A stretch of DNA of 64,000 nucleotides from positions 18,111-82,110 of the forward strand of contig PNNF01000008.1 of the NCBI GenBank assembly GCA_013824085.1. The letters are read 5' to 3'. How positions within the stretch are numbered: the first letter of the stretch is position 1; the number at the start of each line of letters is the position of its first letter. The DNA is from Chlorobiaceae bacterium. Lineage in GTDB: Bacteria > Bacteroidota > Ignavibacteria > Ignavibacteriales > Ignavibacteriaceae. A model generated the notes under the pieces. It saw only the letters and a list, made by a program, of their open reading frames with translations. It was not told where the DNA came from and searched no databases. Made by a program: the position numbers and the translations under genes. Below, in pieces: positions 45,163 through 52,291 of the stretch.

Positions 45163-45205
45163 AAAGGATTAGTTCCTTTTTCATCCTATTAGGTGATTGA
45201 TTTAC
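45163..45205 (+). promoter_or_regulatory. Shared island motif, site C
   Basis: Perfect dyad AAAGGA-TTAGT-TCCTTT, then TTCATCCTATTAG and GATTGATTTAC. It lies 115 bp before the ATG at 45278. This is the best conserved copy together with site A. Confidence 0.65.
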
Positions 45206-45277
45206 CCCTCTCCTTTTTCATAGTTTAGGTTGTGTTCAAAAAAAGTTTACGAACTAATTAGTTAAGGAGGATCAGAA

Positions 45278-45817
45278 ATGGTTAGGATAATTACCACACA
45301 TAAAGTAGGGAGTTTCACAGTGGGAAGATCTGTTTTATTCGGTTTGGTTTTAGTGATGTTGATGATACTTACAAAACCACTTGGCGCACAGGACCGCGGA
45401 TTTGGACTTGGATTTATTTTGGGAGAGCCAACGGGATTGAGTGCTAAACTCTGGACTTCACGAGTTAATGCTTTTGATTTCGGTCTTGGCTTGTCAGTTG
45501 GTGGCGACCGCATCTCAAACGGGCACCACTACGATGGTGACGGCCGCGTCCGTTTTCATATGGATTATCTATGGCACTCATTCAATGCAATAAGTTCAAC
45601 CGAAAGATTTCCAGTCTATTATGGAGTCGGTGGCAGGTTTAACAGTGGTGGGGGTTACGAGGCTTCACTTGGAGTAAGAGGCGTGATTGGTATAGTTTGG
45701 CTTCCACGAGATACCCCTATTGATATTTTTGTTGAGTTAGTGCCCGTGCTTCAACTTACGCCGGGGACTGGGTTTGGAATTGATGCAGGGCTGGGAATAC
45801 GATATTTCTTCCAATAA
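45278..45817 (+). CDS. Predicted outer membrane protein (DUF3996-like)
   Basis: A 179-residue protein with a long signal region (about 1-38, LGAQD). The mature part is glycine-rich with short strands (GFGLGFILGEPTGLSAKLW, FDFGLGLSVGG, VYYGVGGRF, GIDAGLGIRYFF), a small beta-barrel. The ILGEPTGLSAKLW element resembles DUF3996 proteins. A perfect AAGGAGG ribosome binding site precedes the ATG. It heads a group with the TSP3-OmpA gene and the OmpA lipoprotein gene. Confidence 0.8.
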   Translation: MVRIITTHKVGSFTVGRSVLFGLVLVMLMILTKPLGAQDRGFGLGFILGEPTGLSAKLWTSRVNAFDFGLGLSVGGDRISNGHHYDGDGRVRFHMDYLWHSFNAISSTERFPVYYGVGGRFNSGGGYEASLGVRGVIGIVWLPRDTPIDIFVELVPVLQLTPGTGFGIDAGLGIRYFFQ

Positions 45818-45861
45818 GAGAAGAATATTTGTGCATAATTTTTTAAAAAAAGGATATTAAA

Positions 45862-47349
45862 ATGAAAATGTTTCTCTTTATTTCGCTGCTCTTCTTGAGC
45901 TTTACCCAGTTTAGTCTGGCGCAAGATGTGGCTAAAACCCCTAAGCTAAACGCAATGTCAGGCGTATTTGGAATTACGGCTGAGGGCGGGCTAACTCTCG
46001 GATTTACTGACTATGAGACCCAGAAATTTAATTACAGTGCTAAAGCATCTCTTGAATACTACTTCCCCGCCTCTGGAGCAGGAAATCTTGGATTAAGAAT
46101 CTTCGGACAAACAGGATTTATTTCTGGACAAGGTGCATTGAATCCAACAAATGAATTTTCTACAAAAATTGATATGTACGGCGGTGGAGTAATTTACGCT
46201 CTATCGATGGGTGATGCTGTTTACCCATGGATTGGAGCGGGCGTTTCCAACCTTTGGTTTTATCCGAAAGATGCAAACGGAAATGCTCTACCAAATTATG
46301 CTGCTCAAAGCTATACTAAATATATGCTGGCTTATAACGGCGATGCAGGTGTAAGAATTTTTGTTGCCAAAAATATGAGCATCAATTTTGCTGGTGGTGT
46401 AATTGTGGCAAGCAAAGACTACCTTGATGATATTAAAGCTGGTCTAAATAATGATTTGTTTTACACATTGTCTGCCGGCTTGACTTACTACATCGGTAGA
46501 GAATCCGATTCTGACGGTGACGGCGTTCCAAATACTGATGACGCTTGCCAAGGCACACCTTGGGGAGTTAAAGTAGATGAGTTCGGCTGCCCTGTTGATA
46601 CCGACAAAGACGGTGTTCCTGATCATCTCGATAAATGCTCTGACACACCTGCTGGCGTTAAAGTTGATGCTGATGGTTGTGCACTTGATGCAGACGGCGA
46701 CGGAGTTCCAGATCATCTTGACAAATGCTCTAACACACCTGCCGGCGTTAAAGTTAATGCAAACGGTTGTCCAATTGATACTGATGGTGACGGTGTTCCA
46801 GATTATCTCGACAAGTGCTCTAACACTCCTACTGGCGTTACAGTTGATGCCAACGGCTGTGTAGTTGATTCTGATGGTGATGGCGTTCCGGATTCTCTCG
46901 ATAAATGTCCAAACACTTCAAAAGGTGTAGAGGTGGATTCTCATGGTTGTCCACTTGAGAAAGAAACCATAGTTATACTACAACCAGCAGTAATAGAATC
47001 TCTCGTGCTTAGCGGCGATACAAATTTTGAATTTAATAAGTCAAAACTTCTACCCAACGCTTATACAGCTCTTGACGGGCTCGTAATAACGATGAAGGCA
47101 AATCCTAATTTCACATGGGAAATTGGTGGTCATACAGATGGAATCGGTTCAGATAGTTATAATAAAAATCTTTCAAGACAAAGAGCTCAATCAGTTGTTG
47201 ATTACCTATTAAGCAAAGGCGTTGAAAGAAAAAATCTACATATAGTTGGATATGGTAAAGATAATCCAATTGCAACAAACGATACAGTTGAAGGAAGATC
47301 TATGAATAGAAGAGTTGAGATAAAAGTCCTCTCAAAAGATAAAAAGTAG
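45862..47349 (+). CDS. OmpA-family protein with thrombospondin type 3 repeats
   Basis: A 495-residue outer membrane protein: signal peptide (1-20), N-terminal barrel (about 25-212), five TSP3 calcium-binding units (about 215-370, each DxDGDGVPDxxDKCxxTPxGVxVDxxGC) and a C-terminal OmpA domain (about 385-495: FEFNKSKLLPNAY, IGGHTDGIGSDSYN, NRRVEIKV). Calcium makes the TSP3 part stiff; the domain end binds peptidoglycan. It is a paralog of the protein at 55514-56983, outside the block, with the same architecture. A terminator follows. Confidence 0.94.
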   Translation: MKMFLFISLLFLSFTQFSLAQDVAKTPKLNAMSGVFGITAEGGLTLGFTDYETQKFNYSAKASLEYYFPASGAGNLGLRIFGQTGFISGQGALNPTNEFSTKIDMYGGGVIYALSMGDAVYPWIGAGVSNLWFYPKDANGNALPNYAAQSYTKYMLAYNGDAGVRIFVAKNMSINFAGGVIVASKDYLDDIKAGLNNDLFYTLSAGLTYYIGRESDSDGDGVPNTDDACQGTPWGVKVDEFGCPVDTDKDGVPDHLDKCSDTPAGVKVDADGCALDADGDGVPDHLDKCSNTPAGVKVNANGCPIDTDGDGVPDYLDKCSNTPTGVTVDANGCVVDSDGDGVPDSLDKCPNTSKGVEVDSHGCPLEKETIVILQPAVIESLVLSGDTNFEFNKSKLLPNAYTALDGLVITMKANPNFTWEIGGHTDGIGSDSYNKNLSRQRAQSVVDYLLSKGVERKNLHIVGYGKDNPIATNDTVEGRSMNRRVEIKVLSKDKK

Positions 47350-47377
47350 ATTTATTAAAATAGTATTGATAGAAATG

Positions 47378-47415
47378 AGAGAAGCAGCAACATCAAAGCT
47401 GCTTTTCTCTTTTTT
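47378..47415 (+). terminator. Rho-independent terminator after TSP3-OmpA gene
   Basis: Stem AAGCAGC/GCTGCTT (47382-47388 and 47398-47404) extended by flanking GAGAG/CTC pairs, followed by CTCTTTTTT. Confidence 0.75.
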
Positions 47416-47459
47416 AATACTAACAAAAGAAACATAAAAAAAATGATTGGAGAAACAGA

Positions 47460-48131
47460 ATGATCAGGTTAAAAGGAATAATGATAATTTCAGCTTTAGT
47501 AATGTCTATTTTTCTTTACGGTTGTGCCGCAAGCAATACCGTTAAAGGAGGAGCTATTGGCGGAGTTAGCGGTGGTGTGGTTGGCGGAGTAATTGGTAAT
47601 TATGCCGGCAATACGGTGTTGGGCGCAATAATTGGTGCTGCTGTTGGTGGTACCGCAGGAGCTTTAATCGGAAACTATATGGATAAGCAAGCCGCTGAAA
47701 TGAAAGAAGATATTGCGGGCGCATCTATAGAAAGAGTTGGCGAAGGTATAAAAATTACTTTTGATTCAGGAATTTTGTTTGCAACTAACTCATCAACGCT
47801 TGAACCTCAAGCCAAAACAAATATTTCTAAACTTGCTGTCATACTTAATAAATATCCCGATACTAACATTTTGGTAACCGGGCATACTGATTCTGACGGC
47901 TCAGAGCAACACAATCAAACATTGTCTTCAAGAAGAGCTAAAACTGTGTCGGATTATGCCACAATGCAAGGAGTTCCTGCTTCAAGATTTTCTGTTGTTG
48001 GACTCGGTGAAGGCGAGCCAGTAGCTTCTAATGATTCCGCTGTCGGAAAACGTATGAACAGAAGAGTCGAGATTGCTGTTTTTGCAAATGAGAAACTCAA
48101 AAAAGTTGCTGAAAAAGGTGGACTGAACTAA
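47460..48131 (+). CDS. OmpA-family lipoprotein with glycine zipper (YiaD-like)
   Basis: A 223-residue lipoprotein (signal FLYGCAA, Cys22). Residues 28-75 are a glycine-zipper segment (GGAIGGVSGGVVGGVIG, GAIIGAAVGGTAGALIG) that probably inserts in a membrane; residues about 90-205 are an OmpA domain (ITFDSGILFATNSSTL, VTGHTDSDGS, NRRVEIAVF). Same architecture as E. coli YiaD. Third OmpA-domain protein of the block. Confidence 0.92.
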   Translation: MIRLKGIMIISALVMSIFLYGCAASNTVKGGAIGGVSGGVVGGVIGNYAGNTVLGAIIGAAVGGTAGALIGNYMDKQAAEMKEDIAGASIERVGEGIKITFDSGILFATNSSTLEPQAKTNISKLAVILNKYPDTNILVTGHTDSDGSEQHNQTLSSRRAKTVSDYATMQGVPASRFSVVGLGEGEPVASNDSAVGKRMNRRVEIAVFANEKLKKVAEKGGLN

Positions 48132-48611
48132 TTCGTTACGTCACCAGATGGCATAACCATAACTTGTGACGCTTAATTTTGTTGTTCCAAAGTGATTCAT
48201 TTGGAACAGAACGGTAATAATATTTTATCTAAAAAAATAATAGATGAATAGAAATCTGTTACAAATAATGTTCAGTGTTGTCGTTGCAGGCAACGGCTCC
48301 AACAATAATTTACTCTGGCAATGAAAAGAATTTCTAAACAAAGTGATTCAATTCAACTGAACTTTCCTCATCACGGAAAGTTGCTATAAAATTAAGACAT
48401 GGAGCTAACTCTTTTTGTTGAACAAATTTTTATTGTGAATCTATTTTTTTTCTAGTTGGCTTTTTCACTTTATTGCTCTAAGCTGATGAACCATTTCACC
48501 CAAAGGATGTAGTCCCTTTTTCATCCCTTTGATTGATTGTATCTCTTCAGCTACTATAATACTTTAATGCAGCGGTTATTACATTTAAACTTAGTTTGAA
48601 AGGATACTTCA
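48132..48611. other. Gene-free stretch with hairpins and motif site E
   Basis: About 480 bases. Hairpins: GTTCCAAA/TTTGGAAC (48184-48207), probably terminating the OmpA lipoprotein gene, and ACTTTCC/GGAAAGT (48361-48381). Motif site E is near the right end. No supported reading frame. Confidence 0.6.
48502..48540 (+). promoter_or_regulatory. Shared island motif, site E
   Basis: AAAGGATGTAGTCCCTTT, then TTCATCCCTTTG and ATTGATTG. It lies 110 bp before the ATG of the 49-residue membrane protein at 48612, the usual distance for this motif. Confidence 0.65.
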
Positions 48612-48761
48612 ATGTTATTCACTATAGCGGTTATTCTGATTGTCTTGTGGCTTCTTGGATTTGTTGCCTTCCCAGTGATAGGAAGTTTTATTCACGTTCT
48701 ACTTGTAATTGCAGTTATTGTGGTTCTGGTAAGAATTATTAGTGGTCGGCGGGCACTTTAG
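48612..48761 (+). CDS. Small membrane protein of the lmo0937 type
   Basis: A 49-residue, almost wholly hydrophobic protein: MLFTIAVILIVLWLLGFVAF, a short turn, then HVLLVIAVIVVLVRIISGRR. Two transmembrane helices with a basic C-terminus. The LWLLGFVAF...LLVIAVIVVLVRII pattern is that of the lmo0937/DUF5670 family, often stress-induced and near csbD-like genes. AAAGGAT precedes the start. The AI-2E family gene starts 15 bp downstream. Confidence 0.88.
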   Translation: MLFTIAVILIVLWLLGFVAFPVIGSFIHVLLVIAVIVVLVRIISGRRAL

Positions 48762-48776
48762 CTTATTAATTAAAGC

Positions 48777-49844
48777 ATGAAAAGCATTGAAACAATTAAT
48801 AATTCTCTAAAGAGTACACGCTTACTTGTTATAGCGGCAGCTCTTGTAGTCATAATTGCAGGGATTAATCTTGCGCAATCTGTTGTTGTTCTCTTTCTTG
48901 TTTCTGTTTTTCTTTCACTGCTTGGAACCCCGTTTGTGCTCTGGCTAAAGGAAAAACGAGTTCCATCCGGATTTGCAGTTTTGATAGTTATGTCTGTAAT
49001 GATAACTATTCTAATTCTGATTGGAGCACAAATTGGCACATCCATTAACGCATTTTTAGGTGAACTGCCAGCATTGCAATCACGTATTCGAGAGCAAGTC
49101 TTGGAGCTTGGTTTACTCTTGGCGAGCAAAGGTATTATCGTCAATGAAAATTATTTTCTGGAATATGTAAATCCTGAAACTATTATGAAACTTACGGCAG
49201 GCTTTCTATCGGGATTGAGTTCTTTACTTTCTGATACTGTCCTGATCCTTCTTACAACAACTTTTATCTTACTTGAAGTCTCAAGCTTTCCCACAAAACT
49301 TCGCGCAATTCTCGGCAATCCTAAACAGGTATTTCCTCAGTTCACAAATTTTGCCATTGATATAAAACGCTACATGGTAATTAAAACGGTCGTTAGCTTT
49401 GTCGAAGGAGTTCTCGTAAGTTTATGGTTGTACATTCTTGGAGTAGATTATTTTTTGCTCTGGGGTTTCCTTACATTTCTATTCAACTATATACCTAATC
49501 TCGGCTCTATTATAGCTGCCGTTCCTGCAGTTATTCTTGCGCTTATTCAACTTGGGTTGGGCAGTGCTGTGCTTGCAATGTCAGGATACATTGCAGTTAA
49601 TTTTATACTCGGCAACATGGTTGAACCAAGGTTAATGGGGCGTAAACTTGGAATCTCAACTCTGATAGTTTTTCTCTCACTCATTTTTTGGGGAAGTCTG
49701 CTTGGTTGGATTGGGGCAATTCTTTCTATTCCGTTGACGATGGCGTGTAAGTTTGCATTTGAAAATATTGAAAGCACTCGATGGATTGCTATTCTGCTCG
49801 GATCAGAAAATTTGACTGAGATCGCAACTCCTAAGAAAACATAG
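48777..49844 (+). CDS. AI-2E/PerM family transporter
   Basis: A 355-residue inner membrane protein with about eight hydrophobic helices in the family arrangement (two N-terminal pairs, a long soluble loop near residues 95-150, then four helices). Family motifs include YILGVDYFLLWGFLTFLFNYIPNLGSIIAAVPA and GNMVEPRLMGRKLGISTL (quoted in part: FNYIPNLGS, EPRLMGRKLG). Members export AI-2 or act as Na+/H+ antiporters; which applies is unknown. Probably co-transcribed with the 49-residue membrane protein from site E. Confidence 0.92.
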   Translation: MKSIETINNSLKSTRLLVIAAALVVIIAGINLAQSVVVLFLVSVFLSLLGTPFVLWLKEKRVPSGFAVLIVMSVMITILILIGAQIGTSINAFLGELPALQSRIREQVLELGLLLASKGIIVNENYFLEYVNPETIMKLTAGFLSGLSSLLSDTVLILLTTTFILLEVSSFPTKLRAILGNPKQVFPQFTNFAIDIKRYMVIKTVVSFVEGVLVSLWLYILGVDYFLLWGFLTFLFNYIPNLGSIIAAVPAVILALIQLGLGSAVLAMSGYIAVNFILGNMVEPRLMGRKLGISTLIVFLSLIFWGSLLGWIGAILSIPLTMACKFAFENIESTRWIAILLGSENLTEIATPKKT

Positions 49845-49959
49845 CAGCAAGAAAAATTACGATTGAGAAGAGTGATGTAAATGTGAAAACTATTGCTGTC
49901 GAATTATTTTAGAAATGGCTAAAGAACCAGAAATCATTTTTTATAAAAGTATAAAGTAA

Positions 49960-51168
49960 ATGCTAAAATTCAAATTACTATATCTCATAATTTTCTACAT
50001 TTTATTTGCGGAAATTTCACAAGCACAACAGAGATTCCCAACTCTCATCCGCACCTCACTTGAGAGTGAAATTATAATTCTCTCTATCGACAAACCCGTT
50101 TACTTCCCCGGCGATACTGTCAACATAAAAGTTCAACTAAATAGTATTACTGCAACTGCTGTTGCAACTCCAATTCTAATTATGGAGGGTGCGACTCTAG
50201 AACCAATTGGCAACAACTTATTCAGTGCGGTAATTCCGCTGAATTGTTCCCCCGGTCTCTATCGAGTCCGCCTCAGAATTTTGGACGCTCAAGGAAGGCG
50301 TTATATTTATGAAACAGATTGCATTATTAATGTTGAGGAACATCAGGCAATTGAACGGTTAAGCAGATTTGTTTACATACAGCCCGACACCGGCAGCGTG
50401 GATGAACGTTCAGCCGTACCACTTGACCGTAGCCAAATACGAAACCTACGTGTAGTATTCAGGCGTGATAGTATTGGATTAGAAATGGGTCCACAGTTCA
50501 TCAAAATTACGACAACGGTTCAATTGCGAGATGGAACTATCGGACAAACTTTTGAAAGGCGTGTGTTAACTTTTCGAAGCGACAACGATCCAAACAGGGA
50601 CTATCTTATGTTAGTGCAATACCGCAAGGCTTACGGGCCCTTCGCAGATATAAAAGCTGAGGAATTTGAACAAGTACAAATTAATGTTGATTCCTTGCCT
50701 GATTGGGCTATCATCAAAATAAATGTTGAGCCAGATTATGAAATTAAAATTGGAGGGTACGATCGCTCCAACTCGTTTTCTCGATATTTCCATGTAAGAG
50801 GTCCACAAATTGAAATAGGTCTTTCCCTGGGTATTCCAAAAGTTTTGTTCGACACACAAGCAAAAGACACCACAAATTATGGGAGCTATAGTGCAATGAT
50901 TCGATTTTATTTAGTGAGCAAATTATCCGGACATCGATTCCCAATTAATTTGGGTGTCGGAACGTATGGAGTCAATTCTCCAATAGATGTGAACACGGGA
51001 CAAGGCGGATTTGCTTTGTCAATATTCTTTAATGTGGCTGAAATAACAAGGATGGTTGGAGTCAACTTGTCTGAAACAATTACTGCCGGTCTGGATTTGG
51101 CTCCGTTCTTCCCTATTGGAAGACGTGCAAGATTTTTAATTGCAGCACAAGTTGGTATTTCGCTTTAA
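49960..51168 (+). CDS. Exported protein of unknown function
   Basis: A 402-residue protein with a signal peptide (about 1-22, ISQAQ). Residues 33-125 (IIILSIDKPVYFPGDTVNIKV...LYRVRLRILDAQG) form an Ig-like domain reminiscent of the MG2 domain of alpha-2-macroglobulin-like proteins. The C-terminal part (about 270-402) has alternating strands and ends GVSL-like (AAQVGISL), suggesting an outer membrane barrel or barrel-associated sheet. No known family recognised. It follows the AI-2E gene by 115 bp and precedes the second LuxR regulator. Confidence 0.75.
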   Translation: MLKFKLLYLIIFYILFAEISQAQQRFPTLIRTSLESEIIILSIDKPVYFPGDTVNIKVQLNSITATAVATPILIMEGATLEPIGNNLFSAVIPLNCSPGLYRVRLRILDAQGRRYIYETDCIINVEEHQAIERLSRFVYIQPDTGSVDERSAVPLDRSQIRNLRVVFRRDSIGLEMGPQFIKITTTVQLRDGTIGQTFERRVLTFRSDNDPNRDYLMLVQYRKAYGPFADIKAEEFEQVQINVDSLPDWAIIKINVEPDYEIKIGGYDRSNSFSRYFHVRGPQIEIGLSLGIPKVLFDTQAKDTTNYGSYSAMIRFYLVSKLSGHRFPINLGVGTYGVNSPIDVNTGQGGFALSIFFNVAEITRMVGVNLSETITAGLDLAPFFPIGRRARFLIAAQVGISL

Positions 51169-51363
51169 TCTAAAAAAAATATTTATTTGTGAATTAGTAA
51201 CCCATCGTATCCTCTCCTCTTTTTACGCTCTCTCTATGCTTCGTTTTACTGACTTTTCTATCTTGCTATTACAAAAGTTAAAAAAATTTGTTATATTCCA
51301 TTGCATATTTTAAAATTTAAATTTAAATTTATGCCTAATCTATAAATAAACTGGAATACGCGA

Positions 51364-52056
51364 ATGACAAAAATCCGGATACTTCTTATTGAGGACAATC
51401 GACTTCTGCGTAATGGAATAGCTGCGATGCTTAAAAAGCAGTCTGATATGCAAGTTGTAGCTACTGTCAGTAATGGGGAAAATATTTTACTGACTATAGA
51501 AAAGTACAAGCCAAGTATCGTTCTTCTCGATCTCGGTTTACGAAATCAAAATAGTCTGAACATTGTAAAATTATGTAAGCAGCATTTCCCTGCAAGCAAA
51601 GTGATAGTGATGGATCTTATTCCGCTTCAGGCAGATGTTCTCGAATTTGTTCAGGCGGGAGTATCAGGATTCATACTCAAAGATGCAAACGTTGCTGAAT
51701 TTTATAAAACTATCCGATCAGTTTTTAGTGGTGCTCAAGTTTTACCACCACACTTAACCGGATCGCTATTTTCTCAAATCATTGAAAATGCAATTACCGT
51801 CGCCAAACCTTCCGAAATAGTTGAATCGGTGCGTATGACAAAACGCGAGCGGCAAGTGATTGAATTAATTGCCGATGGTTCTTCCAATAAAGAAATCGCA
51901 CAAAAACTTCATCTCTCTACCTACACAGTAAAGAGCCACGTTCATAATATACTTGATAAATTAGCATTACACACTCGAGTTCAAATTGCCAAACATGCTC
52001 ATATTTCAGGTGTTTATAAAAATACGCAGGACACAACTTCATCAACCAGCGAGTAA
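51364..52056 (+). CDS. LuxR/NarL-type response regulator, paralog 2, with atypical receiver
   Basis: A 230-residue paralog of 42998-43672. Receiver: E10/D11, D56 (VLLDLGLRNQNSL), K106, but the Thr/Ser position is D84 (VIVMDLIP). LuxR HTH at about 157-212 (SVRMTKRERQVIEL, SNKEIAQKLHLSTYTVKSHV). The linker and the tail after the HTH (TQDTTSSTSE) differ from paralog 1. No partner kinase nearby. An invariant position changed in both paralogs, but to different residues, suggests unusual signal reception. Confidence 0.92.
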   Translation: MTKIRILLIEDNRLLRNGIAAMLKKQSDMQVVATVSNGENILLTIEKYKPSIVLLDLGLRNQNSLNIVKLCKQHFPASKVIVMDLIPLQADVLEFVQAGVSGFILKDANVAEFYKTIRSVFSGAQVLPPHLTGSLFSQIIENAITVAKPSEIVESVRMTKRERQVIELIADGSSNKEIAQKLHLSTYTVKSHVHNILDKLALHTRVQIAKHAHISGVYKNTQDTTSSTSE

Positions 52057-52078
52057 TTACGTCTCGTTAACCTACTTT

Positions 52079-52117
52079 AAAAAGAAGTTCATTTTTCATC
52101 CTTTTGGACTATTTTTT
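52079..52117 (+). promoter_or_regulatory. Shared island motif, site F
   Basis: AAAAAGAAGTTCATTTTT followed by CATCCTTTTGGACTATTTT, 213 bp before the KaiC gene and just after the LuxR paralog 2 stop. It keeps the TTCATCC-TTTG core but the upstream dyad is poor, so this is the weakest of the six. Confidence 0.45.
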
Positions 52118-52291
52118 TGCTTCCATTATTTGTCTATAATTGTTTGTGATATCGTAGCAATTTTGATAAATGAAATATTTTTAGCAGTGCTTTGCACTGA
52201 TAAGAAATTAACATATAGAGTCAAATTCAATTGTTGATAGTATAACAAAATTTAGTAGAAGAAAAAAAATAATATTTGGAAATATAATATC

